In this document: positions 49,254-60,622 of the stretch, one piece after another
Layout: each line of letters starts with the position of its first letter
Numbering within the stretch: the stretch's first letter is position 1
NCBI GenBank assembly: GCA_914767715.1
Contig: OU612071.1
Coordinates: 10,089,493 to 10,153,492 of the forward strand
Source of the DNA: Membranipora membranacea
Lineage: Eukaryota > Bryozoa > Gymnolaemata > Cheilostomatida > Membraniporidae
Reading direction: 5' to 3'
DNA: 64,000 bases
Program-made: the position numbers and the translations under genes
Notes under the pieces: generated by a model
The model's input: the letters and a program-made list of their open reading frames with translations, nothing else
Told to the model about the DNA's origin: nothing
Databases searched by the model: none

Positions 49254-49542
49254 CACTGAATTAGATTCTTCTCTTAGAATGGAAATAGTATCATAGCGTT
49301 ATACGGTTAGGACACTAAACACAGGGACCCATCTGACTGTTATCTGATTGGCTGTCCCTAGTAGCATGAATAATCAGCCTGAGAAATTGTCTTGTTTACA
49401 AAATTGCAAACAGTAATTATACCCCTACAGTGTGGATGATTAGGGCATTTCTAGATTGCTACTAGGGACTGGCTATTTTTGCAAGCCCTTTGTTTTGCAA
49501 AAGAAAGCTAATGATGCTATTCCAGATATGGAAATCAATGGT
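49254..49542. mobile_element. 289-bp insert of unknown class in the transposase exon of B
   Basis: Interrupts the exon just after the catalytic-type LDGMSIKK motif. Flanked by a direct TGCATG (49248-49253 and 49543-49548); element A has the uninterrupted exon at 40545-40560. Internal inverted segments (ccctagtagca / tgctactaggg) are present, but the ends themselves are not clearly inverted. Confidence 0.75.
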
Positions 49543-52016
49543 TGCATGTTTTTTTGATAGACATGCCATCCAGCATCAGTGTCACCAGAAGTGGCCTCTT
49601 GAGAGTAGATACATACTGCTTCAGTGAGAAAAAAGAAAGGTCTGTCCATCCAGGCGATGCATCAATCCCAGCACTCCATCTTCTCAGTGTTCGTGGGGCA
49701 GGAAGACTGAATACCTCCCGTACAACCTTGTATGCCATTGAGGAATAGAAATGGACACGTTGGGCAAATTCTCTCACATCTTCAGCGAATCTGCCTCGCT
49801 TCCTATTTCTGATGAGTGCTCTTTGCAAAGCTGAATCAGAAAAGTAATTTGTAAATGACACATCACTCTTTAATTAATTTCCATACACATGCAAGTTGAT
49901 TTTTTGCGTTAGTGAATGGGCCTTCAGTGACTAAGTTGAAGTCAACTTGATTGAACAGCAGCTAGGTATTAGTTGGATTTCTTACACAAACCATGCTATG
50001 CATCACCGCTACAAGTAATTATAAGAGGATATCAGCTAAATTGACCAGTTATTTACAGACAACAGCACAAATTGAGGTAAATGGCCTCACCAGTCATTCA
50101 TGCTCGCCAGTGTCTTTTTGGTCCTTCTAAGTTCTCTGCTGGTAACTTTTGTCTTTGCCCTCAAACCTTTAATTGTCTGCTTGGCCCTCCTGATAGACCT
50201 TCTAGCATTCCTGAGCTTCCTCTGAAGTGAGGTTTTCTCTGATGAGTGGCTTGAATTACTGCTTGTAGTTGTAGCGGAATTTGGGATGTTGGGCAATATT
50301 GAAGGGGGAGATTGGGTTGACATAGAAATTAAAGGTGTTGTTCCAGGGCTTATTTTATATTTTCAACTACTCAGATTGTTGGGGGCGTGACAGTAACCAT
50401 ATGAGAAGGATGAAGTTGAGGAGTGACTGTCGCCAGAGGGGTTGAGGACAGGCCAGGGGTATTCTGTGTGGGATGCAGTGGTGTTGTAGAAATCTGAAAA
50501 GTTAGGATGAGGTTGAAGGTATGCTCTAAGAAATATGATTGGTGAATGATGGATGAACATAGATCAACATAATCAAGAAAACTGGGGATGTAGGGTATTT
50601 GAAGGATTGTGATTCGTAGGAGAGATGACCAGTGGAGGATGAGCAACTCCGAAAGTCAAACTTCACATCTGTGCAAGACTCTATTTGATATTGATACCTG
50701 ATGTGGCAATAAACAAAACTTTTATCAAATATTCATTGCATAGACAACATAACCCCGACAATACATTCTGGACTTACCAATTCATCACTCTTAGCAGAAT
50801 CAGTTGGCAGTGCAGAAGTTGACTTGATTGGAGTGACAATCATCTTTGTATCTGGTGTACTGGGTGGAATGGGAAGTGACGGTGAAGTATAATTCAAGGA
50901 TACTGGGTTGAGGAAGATGTATCTAGGCATAGGTTTATTGCTAGATGAAACCTGTGGTGGTTGACTGAGGATGTATTGAGGCATGCTAGGAAGAAAAGAT
51001 GAATGAATAATAGATATTATATATTCCCAAAGCATTATAAGACATATATAGGAGTTATCTCACTTTTTTATATGACTAGACAACTCCTGCAAATAAATGG
51101 AGGGATAGATATGAAGATTTGCATCAGTAATTGAGTTCTTCCAATAATTTATGATGATTCTTTTTGACCGATTTGACAAATGCTTTATCTGGTCGGAGAA
51201 AGTGAGTGAGAAGATTAGAGTTTTGATAAAGAATTAAAAGATTAATTAGGAAACCAAGTTGAAGGTGTTATCAGATGACTATGAATACCTGTTACCAAAA
51301 CAAAAACAGTAGAGTGGTGCCAATTTTTACCAGGCCACACTTAAAACTGTTAATGATCTGACTACGGCCATACTCAGATAGCACAATAGATAAGTGAGAT
51401 AGAAAATTAGGTAAATAACAGTGAAGTTAACTGAATAACTAGAAACATATCTGATAGAGGAATGTCCACAGAAAATAAGGACGACACAACTATCAAACTG
51501 ATTTCTAGAGAGTTTATTGTTTTCTTACCCTGTTCACCTCTGATGAACTTGTGATTGTTTGGTTTGGTGTGATAAGGAGTCTTGAAGACTGCAACTGCTG
51601 ATGATTGAGAGTAAGAGATACTGACATGACAAAGGAGAAGTCTTATATTAAGACCAATTTGGTGTATTTCCCGGTACAATGACGGGGGACGATTCATAAA
51701 AATCTAAAGTTTTTTTCGACATTAACTTTCTTGTTCAACGAACTGCTTTGATATAGAGCCAGTAAAGGTGAAGTTTGACTTGGAAACATACTTACCATAG
51801 TGGCTGCATCATGAGTTGAGAGGTTAGGTTTGGCAGATAGAACCAACTTACTTTGTAGTTGAGTAGTCTTTGTTTGCATGGATGATATAGAGTTGGTAAT
51901 ATGCTTGATAAGGACAGGAATAGTTTGAGTAGGTGAAAGAGATGCCATAACCAGTTTCATTGATGATGTTGATATACCCTGGTGAGAGTATTGCATACAC
52001 ATTCAATATGTTGTGA

Positions 52017-53899
52017 TGTAACAGCCATCACCTGTCATGTATCAGGTCATGACAGTGACCGTTCTGGCTGTCACTGGAAATGCCATAATAATAAACATTT
52101 TTTATTAACTTCCAGTGGCAGAAATAATAACCTTTTAATAGACATTTATTACATTAATAATGACCAACTTATGGGCTGTGTCCTGGTGTGCAGTGTTACG
52201 CTTTGCCATCTTGATGAGTGTGAGCCAATTAATTATCGCTTTGCTATTGCCTAGTTTTTGCAGTTTAATTGATATCATATGATGTCCTGTTTTCACATCC
52301 TTTTGGTGATACTATATAAGAGATTGTTTTTACTCAGTTTAGGGTGTGTTGTTTGAGAGAGCAATAAAGATGCTGGTGTGCAATTAAAAGTCTCGTCAAT
52401 TCACCCTAGTAACCGCTCAGTGTGCGGCATAGTGGTTTAGTGCCGTCACATTTGGCTCTGCGAGTACGGGTACTTTTTGTTGTCGGCGAACCTGAGCGGT
52501 GAAGGAGTCTGCTAGAATGAGCAGCAAGGGTGAGAGAGAATTGACAGAGGAGACAGGAGTGAGGGCCAGTGATGGATGCGACCCGAAGACTCTAGAAGCA
52601 TATGGCGTTATTGCAGCAATGGAGGGAGAGGTGCAGGAACTTTGGTGTGTCGACCGAAGGCAAACTGAGGACTTCGGGCACCTCGAGAGGCATGCGGAGT
52701 AGGCCGCAGCTGAAAATCAGACAAAGATGGTGAATGGAAAGCAGGTGAATGGAGATGAGGACAGAAATGAACTATTATGGAGAATAGAGATGGAAACCTT
52801 ACAGCTAAGGAGACTATAATCTAGCCTAGACAAAATTAACTGTTTTCATAGTGAAAATGGAGAGAGAAAAATGGACTTTGGTATCCTTTGCTTTCATCTA
52901 TGAATATGTAGGTGTTGATAACTAAACGTACTTGGAATTTTATTTGCTGTCGACCACTCTAAGCAACCACAGAGCTGACATTTCATTTAACAGTGTATTC
53001 AGGTACCGGCCAAGAAGATGCCGAAGGATTCTTAAACGCCATGAGGAGGCTGGCGGATGTCCTGTGGTCCTGCAGTATGGTGGATTCCTCTGCAGAGTAG
53101 GGCTTACTGCTTGACAGCATTATAATTAGTCACAACGTAAGAGATCTCCACACCTATCTAAACATTGACGAAAACTATCGATCCAAGAAAAGCTATGAAA
53201 TAAGTATTAATAAGATAAACACAAAGCAAATAATCATCGAGACACTCGAAGCTACAGTCTGGAACACCGTATCCATTCGGTGGGAAGAGCCGGCTGTAGA
53301 AGCAGTACGGAGTCAAAATGACAAGAAAAACTAAAATAAAAAAAGAAGTACACAACAGATTCAACAAGGAAACACTTCAGCAACACAGTTACATATTACC
53401 CGACATACAAACAATAGAAGACAACAACAATCTGGAGAAAGGATAAGATATCTAAATAGGGGAGGTGTAACAGCCATCACCTGTCATGTATCAGGTCATG
53501 ACAGTGACCGTTCTGGCTGTCACTGGAAATGCCATAATAATAAACATTTTTTATTAACTTCCAGTGGCAGAAATAATAACCTTTTAATAGACATTTATTA
53601 CATTAATAATGACCAACTTATGGGCTGTGTCCTGGTGTGCAGTGTTACGCTTTGCCATCTTGATGAGTGTGAGCCAATTAATTATCGCTTTGCTATTGCC
53701 TAGTTTTTGCAGTTTAATTGATATCATATGATGTCCTGTTTTCACATCCTTTTGGTGATACTATATAAGAGATTGTTTTTACTCAGTTTAGTGTGTGTTG
53801 TTTGAGAGAGCAATAAAGATGCTGGTGTGCAATTAAAAGTCTCGTCAATTCACCCTAGTAACTGCTCAGTGTGCGGCATAGTGGTTTAGTGCCGTCACA
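52017..53899 (+). mobile_element. Short non-autonomous LTR retrotransposon in element B
   Basis: Two 434-bp LTRs (52017-52450 and 53466-53899), each TGTAACAG...GTCACA with a TATA-like box and AATAAA, flank 1,015 bases. Target duplication GTGA (52013-52016 and 53900-53903). A possible primer-binding site, tggctctgcgagtacggg, starts at 52453, and a purine tract (ataggggagg) precedes the 3' LTR. The interior has no reverse transcriptase or integrase. The two LTRs are nearly identical by eye, so insertion is recent. Confidence 0.95.
52499..53335 (+). pseudogene. Gag-like remnant frames of the LTR element
   Basis: An open frame from 52499 (first ATG of best context 52517) encodes a short acidic N-terminal segment. 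Further protein-like stretches in other frames follow near 53000-53060 (EDAEGFLNAMRRLADVL) and 53156-53330 (Lys/Ile-rich, then EPAVEAVRSQNDKKN). They could be pieces of one gag protein broken by deletion and frameshift. No CCHC knuckle, protease or polymerase motif was seen. Confidence 0.4.
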
Positions 53900-54767
53900 G
53901 TGACAATAATTTTAGCTAATGTACATAATGTTGAGACGCCATTCAATTTAAATTATCTTGACACAGTACCTGACAAACAAGTTATGACAATGAATACAAT
54001 GATGAAATAGGAACCTTAACAAATCAAATGAAAGTAAACTGTGTCTAGAAATGTTTCTGATAAGATGTATGTCCTCAAAAAAAAGGGACGATACAACTAT
54101 CAAAGTGACTTCTAGAGCATAACTATTTGGCTTACCCTGTTCAGATTGTGTGATGATGTGATGGTTTGGTTTGGTAATGAATGATGAGGTATCAAAGGAG
54201 CTTGTTGATGACAAGTAGAAAAAATGAGTTAATTAGAGCAGAATAGGCTACTGACTTGAGGTAAGCAAGCACGATGTAACGGCCGAATTTCAAAGGACAA
54301 TATATTGGGAGAAAGTATGATGATCTTCAAGAAGGCATTTAGAGTGAGTTATACATGTATTTTATACACTGCATACTTTGACAAATTGTAGTTGGCTACT
54401 TACAAAGTTCCGGTTTCTTGAGATTGGCAGCTTTCTCGGTGTCTGGGTTTTAGGCTGAAGAACTGGACCACAGCAACGTTTACCAGCGGTTGCTAATATC
54501 GGTAAGACACGCTTACCAGGGTCGAACTTGCCCGTTTTCGTGAAACAGTCAGGCGTGAAGTGGTCAGAGCATAGCACAGCTCTCAGTGGAAGATATCTTT
54601 AGGAAAACTTGGAAATGAACAAACTATTATAAACTTCATATCATGAGAGAACAAACTAGAAGTCATTACTGTTTGCATGGACAGGAGTAACTGCATCTCA
54701 ATCATAATTAGTTAGTTGACTAGTAGAGACAGACAGACAGATGATGATGACTTCGTATATATTCAAT

Positions 54768-54806
54768 CTATTATATATATAATATATTATATATATATAT
54801 ATATAT
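54768..54806. repeat. (TA)n tract
   Basis: Runs of TA with a few interruptions in the intron after the first THAP exon of element B. The same place in element A (38929-38944) has only a short atatatata. Confidence 0.85.
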
Positions 54807-55684
54807 TGACAGTCCCCACTTACAGATCAAATCAAATAACCCAATAGCTTGACCTCACCTGGGTGTAATTGTTCTTAACTTCATTCATCTCTAATAGCAG
54901 ATGATTTGTTTTTCTCTTTGAGAACTTAATTCACATAGAGTAGTAGACATAGTCAATCAGTCAAGTAGAAAGTAGTAGAAAGAAAGTAATAAGTAGAGTA
55001 GAACTTCAGCTGTTGCAACTCACCTGTGAAGTCTTCTCTCATCATTGGGACCCTGTTTACATTTTACACAAAGTGAAGGCATCTCTTGTTTAGTATGATT
55101 GGAAAGTATGATGTATAAAGAAGTTAGGAAGAAAAGTAGTAGTGCAACAATTAATAAAACATGACTAACACTTTACTCAACTTTACCTTTAATGATGTTA
55201 ACCTTATCGGAAAGTATCCAATGAAAGAAGGCCACACTGAGTATAACGACTTCTAAGCCAATCACACTGTTGTAGGAACATGATTGGCTGAAAGGTCGGT
55301 TTACTACCAGTCGCGTGATACCCAGCCTTATGGTCTAGATTGCTTATATTCCTAGACCTGAGGCTAAAGTAGGTATCGTATTATTGGATAGACAGGAGCA
55401 CCCAATGACCTATCTATACTGTTTTTAAATCTATGGTCTTTATACATCTTATGACATATGACATTATGACAGTCCATTCAAATTTGAAATCTGCATTCCT
55501 GATATTATTGGATAAATGGTAAAAGCTTAGTCAAGGATCTTATCATGTCAATGTCATTGATAAATCTGGTGGCTGCTGGCAGAGAATAGAAGAGCCTATT
55601 TTACAGACAATTTTCAACCCTTTGACCACCATTATTTGCATCGGTAAGACATATTATATGCTTAAACTGAGTTTTCACACTTAC

Positions 55685-55866
55685 TTTTGTGTTTTGAAGC
55701 AAACTGTTGGAGATTCTCCTGAAACACCTGAAGCTGTTTAGACATCTGATTTAGCTGGTCCTCTGCTAACTCGGCTCCTTTATTCTTAAGCTTATCATTA
55801 TGAGCTCCTACAGTAAAACCGAACAGGTCAAGGTCAATATGATGGCCGTTTGCGATGTGAGTCACA
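55685..55866 (-). CDS. Coiled-coil exon, unknown gene
   Basis: Bounded by acceptor gatgtcag and donor gtaagtg on the minus strand and open throughout: about 60 residues starting VTHIANGHHIDLDLFGFTVG, followed by a Glu/Gln/Leu-rich amphipathic helix (AEDQLNQMSKQLQVFQ...). Composition and clean splice sites support a real internal exon. No upstream or downstream exon was identified with confidence and the family was not recognised. Confidence 0.5.
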
Positions 55867-55989
55867 CTGACATCGAGACTTCGAGACTACACTATTGTCA
55901 TGTGTATCTCTGATTGTTTGAGTGTTCCTGTTAGTTAGTAAAATTGAACTCAGGCCATAACACCAAATTCCTTTGGGTGGCACTGATGC

Positions 55990-57400
55990 TATACGCATTA
56001 TCTCACTCTCTGAAGATCAGAGATATACATGCACACTGCATATGTATCTCTGATCGTCAGACTGACCCGATACAGTCTTGTGAGCTTTCATCTCCCTCAT
56101 GAAGATACATTCTTTGGTCAATGATGCAAGTGTACACCACATGATCAGAATACTTAGTTTTTTTTGCACTAGGCCATTAGAATGCCAATTTCGACAGACA
56201 TGACAGGATAACAACATTTGATTTGAACAAAATATGATCCGTGATACATTTAAACGCAAACGCTTCATATAAGGTTTGAATATCTTAGCTAGCCAGTCTA
56301 CAAACGAAAGAAATTTTAGGTTTCTTTCATCAGAACCGGAAGATCATAGTATCGCGATGACCTTAAACCAAGTAGGCCCACAACGTGACCAGACAAAACT
56401 GTACTCAGTATATCGGACTAGTATGTGCATGTTAAGGGAAACTATTATTATTATTATTATGTGGGAGGACAGTCACCCAGCAATACTTTTCTAATATTGT
56501 GCAAACCTTTGTTCTTTATTTCAGCTATACCGACTCCTCTTCTTCTCATGATTGATGGATGTACAGCACTGGCAGTTTATCTACAAATCGAGGAATAGAA
56601 TATATAAATATGCCTAAAACAGCGTTGCAAGGAGTGCATGTTAAGATGAGCAGGCATATCATGTTATTTGTTACATATTGTAGGCCCTCTAGGCCCACAC
56701 CGAATCAGAATAGAGAAATATGGTAGGTCATTAGCAATGGCTAGGGAGCTCCCAAGTTTACATGGAAATCAAAATATCACCCAGGAACTCTCAAAAAATA
56801 AAATTGACAAGTATCAATAAAGCTGACAAATTATTGACAGACATGTATGTATTGTAACCGAGCACTTTAACAACAGAGTTTCAATCTTGGAGGAGAGTGT
56901 GGTAGTAAACTGAGTGAGCTACACCCCTGATTGATTTGTTGGCAGACTTCTATACTGCCTGATATGTGTCATATCTTACCCTTAACTCACCTTGTCAGAG
57001 CAGTTCTTTGGCCTAACTCCTACCAGGAGTTCTTGTTATAACTCTCAAGAAAGTGAATTTGCTCTACTGATCTCTAACAGCAGGAACTTCTAGCCTGTAA
57101 TCTTTGATTAGTATGAGGGGTTAAACAGACAGTCGTCCTATGAGCATTACCTCTGAATCCAACTACAATACTGAAAGCCCAATCAGTGACTTGTTAACAA
57201 CAGTTTAAGCATTTCATTGGTCAATGTTGAAAAAATGATTCAAGTTTTTGGAGAGCTCATTGGTTACTCATTCGGCTGCACAAAAAGTTTGTGAATTTTG
57301 GTAACTTTTGGTGATTGTAGCTACTGTTTGTTTTCCACTCTATTATTGGCAGACATTTAGATAAACCTTCACCCACTTGCATTATCAGAAAGGACAACCA
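55990..57400. other. No gene recognised
   Basis: Contains an (ATT)n stretch at 56443-56458. The part from about 55861 to 56170 is loosely repeated at 60130-60350 (shared actgacatcgagact-like, ctacactatt and accaaattcctt segments). The 5' end of the mS34-like gene follows at 57403 and any promoter would lie here. Confidence 0.4.
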
Positions 57401-57402
57401 TC

Positions 57403-58156
57403 ATGCCTGTTAGGTACATAGGGAGAGAAGGTAGTCACAAGGGAAAATTCCTCTTTGACATTTTGTGTAACTTGAGAGGGTTTGGTTGGAGTGGGAAGGA
57501 TGGATCATGGTGGTTAGGAAGACACAGCTAGAGACATACTCAGAACCGAGCTATTATATCATAAAGCAGTCCCTACCAGATCTATGGAAAGAGGTATGTA
57601 TGGCAGTGTGTAATTTATGATTGTTAAAACTAATAAAAATCATTGGGAATTGATGAAATTGAATAGGAGAGATAGGCTTGGAAGGAAGACAAGCATTTTA
57701 TTTATTTAGTTGAATCAGGGAGAATGATTGGATCAAATAACATCAAACATGAATTTGTATACTGAATTAATACAACAAATACCTACTAAGAATGATGAAA
57801 TGATTGAATCAATTCTCTAACTCCTTGATTAAATGTAACATAGTCTTTGTCTCTACTGTAAAGTATGTTTCCTAATCATTGTTGGTATCATTTTTGAGTT
57901 TGTTGCGCCTTGATCTATAACAGAGCCCTGCTGCATAGTCCAGGTTAAAGAAAAACTTCCTTTCTTTCCACTGAGAATTTTTTCAATGTTAGTCTGAAAA
58001 GAACATGAAGCTATTGCCAGCCACTGATATAGCTTTCAAAAATCTAAATATTCTGTTTTCTTCTGTAGGAGGTGAAATCAGGGAAGATCATAGCTAAGCA
58101 GGTGTTCAGAGGAAAGCTTCTCAGTGACAGTAAAGTGGTGGGCTCTTGTTCCAAAG
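57403..58156 (+). pseudogene. MRPS34: Mitochondrial ribosomal protein mS34-like, frameshifted
   Basis: mS34 is a metazoan small-subunit protein of the mitochondrial ribosome. The frame from ATG 57403 reads MPVRYIGREGSHKGKFLFDI then CNLRGFG, matching the family's N-terminal pattern (IGR, GK, NL..FG). Right after FG, two small insertions (about 4 and 7 bases, near 57490-57510) shift the frame; reading continues in the next frame with MVVRKTQLETYSEPSYYIIK, the V-R..Y-EPSYY part of the family. Exon 1 ends at 57593 (donor gtatgt), exon 2 is 58069-58156 (IIAKQVFRGKLLSDSKVVG, the FRG block) with donor gtaggc. So either a pseudogene or a sequencing/assembly error. Family call is from memory of conserved motifs. 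Confidence 0.55.
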
Positions 58157-58788
58157 GTAGGCACGTCAGCTTATTTGCACCTCTGACTTGCATGAGGCAT
58201 ACCTATTTGGCCCATGTCCATGGGCGAAACACAGGCACTCATATGTACTACTTGATCTGCAGTAGATCCGAGGCAAGTTTTACAGTTTGTGACCCGCAGA
58301 ATTATCGAACTGGTGGACAAATGATAAATAATAAAATTGATCATGCAGTTTGAAGTTATTGGATGAAACTAAGATGAAGTTAGAATATCCAAATTTCTGT
58401 AATGCTCCTCTGTTTGTGGAACATGAGTCTGTCAATTTGTTGGGATTGAAGTCCAATATGTTATCAGACCATCTACAGCACATTAAAATGCACTGGTCCA
58501 TGGATGGCAAAAAAGCCATGAGATTTGAATGTTTATTTGTCTGTCAGCTGTTGCGATCTAGTGGCTAATATATCCTGAATCTGAATATTGTTTGCGTCAC
58601 TGATTTTGCTAGGAGAGATATTCAACCTGCCTTTAGTTCTCCTAAGCCAGATCAGAAAAAAAGCAATCTTGCAGACTAAATATCACTAACAGGGTTCCTC
58701 ACAGGACACCATTATTATTAAACGGTCTAGGTTTATTAGCCATTCAGCCACATTATCATCATATTACATATTTCATATTACCCTTAAG

Positions 58789-58914
58789 GATGAGGAGTAC
58801 AAGTATCTGAGTGATGACAGAGTATACTCTGGAGAAGAAGTACCGACTATATGTGATATGCCTCCTCTACTAAGTCTCTTATACTCTGATATGATACAAA
58901 GAGAAGGACATCAG
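58789..58914 (+). CDS. Acidic exon, copy 1 of an exact duplicate
   Basis: Bounded by acceptor ccttaag and donor gtatat, 126 bases, phase 0: DEEYKYLSDDRVYSGEEVPT then a hydrophobic PPLLSLLYSDMI segment. The K-DEE start would continue the end of exon 58069-58156 in mS34-like proteins, but the phases (1 out, 0 in) do not match, another sign that the locus is damaged or my boundaries are off by a base. Confidence 0.45.
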
Positions 58915-58924
58915 GTATATATTT

Positions 58925-59040
58925 AGTATTAATTAGTATTTAGAAGGAGTAGTATTTAGTAGTATTAGTAGTATTATCTAGTAATAGTATCTAGTACGAG
59001 TATTTAGTATTAGTGTTTAGTATTAGTAGTCGTGGCGAGT
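58925..59040 (+). repeat. Degenerate TAGTATT repeat
   Basis: Many copies of tagtatt, tagtag and tagtatc in irregular order between the duplicated exons. Confidence 0.8.
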
Positions 59041-59152
59041 AGTAACCAATATATATACCGCTTAATAAAATTTTGTAGAACAATGCGATAAAACATTTAA
59101 AAAACTAAGGATAATATTCGATACAATCGTATGCCTATTCTAATGATTTAAG

Positions 59153-59278
59153 GATGAGGAGTACAAGTATCTGAGTGATGACAGAGTATACTCTGGAGAA
59201 GAAGTACCGACTATATGTGATATGCCTCCTCTACTAAGTCTCTTATACTCTGATATGATACAAAGAGAAGGACATCAG
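59153..59278 (+). CDS. Acidic exon, copy 2 of an exact duplicate
   Basis: Identical, base for base as far as I can see, to 58789-58914, including the flanking ttaag acceptor and the start of the donor (gtat). Being 126 bases long and phase 0, inclusion of both copies would keep the frame. Between the copies lies a degenerate TAGTATT repeat (58925-59040). Confidence 0.5.
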
Positions 59279-59699
59279 GTATGTAGTTAGTAGTCTAGCT
59301 AGTAGTTGTTGTTAGTAATGACTGGTTTACTCACTCACTATTTGGTTTGAATTCAAAGATATAGATCAAGGGACCCTGTATACAGAATTGCTCCCCTACA
59401 CTGACAAGCTGCAGTATCATTTGTATGAGGCTTATAAGTTGTGGGAAGTATTCAGATTGCAGGCAGAGTGGATCAAACTTGATATAGGAAATTTGGCTAC
59501 GAGGGTGTCCCTGACATGGCAAAAATATTGATCTGTGCAAAAATCAGGATATGTTCTAGTACCAAACTTGACACAGATAAGATATATTGGTATCCTAAGT
59601 AGTATGAAAATGTATGGCAGCAATGCGCTGATATTTAATTTTAATCAATTGGGACAGTTTCCCGTGTTTCCTGATATCAGGAATGTATACCTTGTATAT

Positions 59700-60381
59700 G
59701 GTTGTTTGATCATTGGGCCCAACTAATTCCATCACCATTGTGTTCACATTAGGCTATGGCAGTTACCCTCCCTTCCCCTAAAAATATAGTGCATCTAAAT
59801 TTGCGCCAATTATGCATGACCTGCCAAAGAAATGGATGTTATGTTTTTCATATGTTTGCCATTTGTATGGCATGTCCATGCTCCTGTTGTATGGTGGGCA
59901 CCTGTGTGCTAGTTCAGACAATTGGAAAGCCCCAAAGAGGTCATCAGGATAAATTAGTTTGAGATCCTGATAGTATTTTATGTATTGAGACAACTATAAT
60001 GCAAATCTTTTTTTTAAATTAGTGGTGAAGGGTGAAATACAGAGATAATTACTTGAGCAAATATTCAATTATGTACATATGAGACAACTACAATACAGAT
60101 CTTATATGAATGTAATTTAAAGTACAGTGGTAAGATTTTTCACACTGACATCGATACTACACTATTATCATCTGTTTCTCTGATCGTTAGAGTCAATTTA
60201 AAACGACTACCTAACATGTACCGACCCCTAATTAATAAAATTCAACACGTCGGCACACCAAATTCCTTGTGATGATACTCTTACTAAGTGAATAAGAGTT
60301 GTACATGCAATGGTATATCACGTGATCAGTGTGAAGATCATTTACTGGAGCAAATATTCTAACCTGTCTACCATATTGCAG
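59700..60381. other. No gene recognised
   Basis: AT-rich sequence, presumably intron between the duplicated acidic exon and the candidate last exon at 60382. Includes the partial repeat of 55861-56170 at 60130-60350. Confidence 0.4.
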
Positions 60382-60622
60382 GTACAACCAGAAGATTCCA
60401 AACTACTGCTGAGAATAAAGAGATCACCTTGCTAAGCAAACTGCCTTAGATTAAATACTAGAGACACTTCCTGAAAAGGCGCGTCAACAGTACGCCCCAC
60501 AACAAGAGTTCTATCTAGCCAAGAACCGGACTAAACGTAATTACGTTATTCAGAAAATCCGCGAGAGAAGAATCAGCTTTACTAAAGCTGCAGCATCAAC
60601 TCAGCCTGCTGAAGCTTTGTAG
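60382..60622 (+). CDS. Candidate last exon, frame uncertain
   Basis: After acceptor ccatattgcag the phase-0 frame (VQPEDSKLLLRIKRSPC) stops at once. Another frame is open from about 60454 to TAG 60620-60622 and looks strongly coding: ETLPEKARQQYAPQQEFYLA, then a basic KNRTKRNYVIQKIRERR helix and an Ala/Thr-rich end. A frameshift between the two would make one exon of about 75 codons. It probably belongs with the exons at 57403-59278, but this is inference. Confidence 0.4.

Larger units (their letters stand above)
45660..55082 (-). pseudogene. THAP-domain P-type transposase of element B
   Basis: Same gene as in element A, on the minus strand. Exon 1 is 55082-55024 (CVKC pair); exon 2 is 54607-54404 but lacks 49 bases compared with A, which removes the tryptophan region and shifts the frame. 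B keeps a region absent from A (about 50087-52012) with Ser/Thr/Pro-rich frames and a basic coiled coil (RKLRNARRSIRRAKQ). The transposase exon with LMLDGMSIKK is cut by a 289-bp insert at 49254-49542, the CDGPPVN/CHMLKLHRN exon is open at 48949-48532, and the last exon (about 46252-45665) carries at least two stops (TAA in place of a tyrosine codon near 46207, and one near 45855). Not functional. Confidence 0.85.
38197..55435 (-). mobile_element. P-superfamily (THAP) transposon B, outer host element
   Basis: Terminal inverted sequences CATAGATTTATAAAACAGTA at 38197 and its complement ending at 55435. Read on the minus strand it carries a THAP exon, coiled-coil exon and transposase exons. Its inner (3') end lies at 38197-38299; the element continues at 44716 because element A inserted 61 bases or so from this end. 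Other insertions: LTR element 52017-53899, MITE 47985-48470, and 289-bp insert 49254-49542. The outside 8-mers (catgaacg and gtctttat) do not match, so B's own target duplication has been lost or altered. Confidence 0.88.

Noticed and set aside
38197-55435. A new foldback or giant palindromic transposon class
   Set aside because: The 8-bp duplications and the split end of element B explain the inversion as two nested insertions of one ordinary THAP/P-like family.
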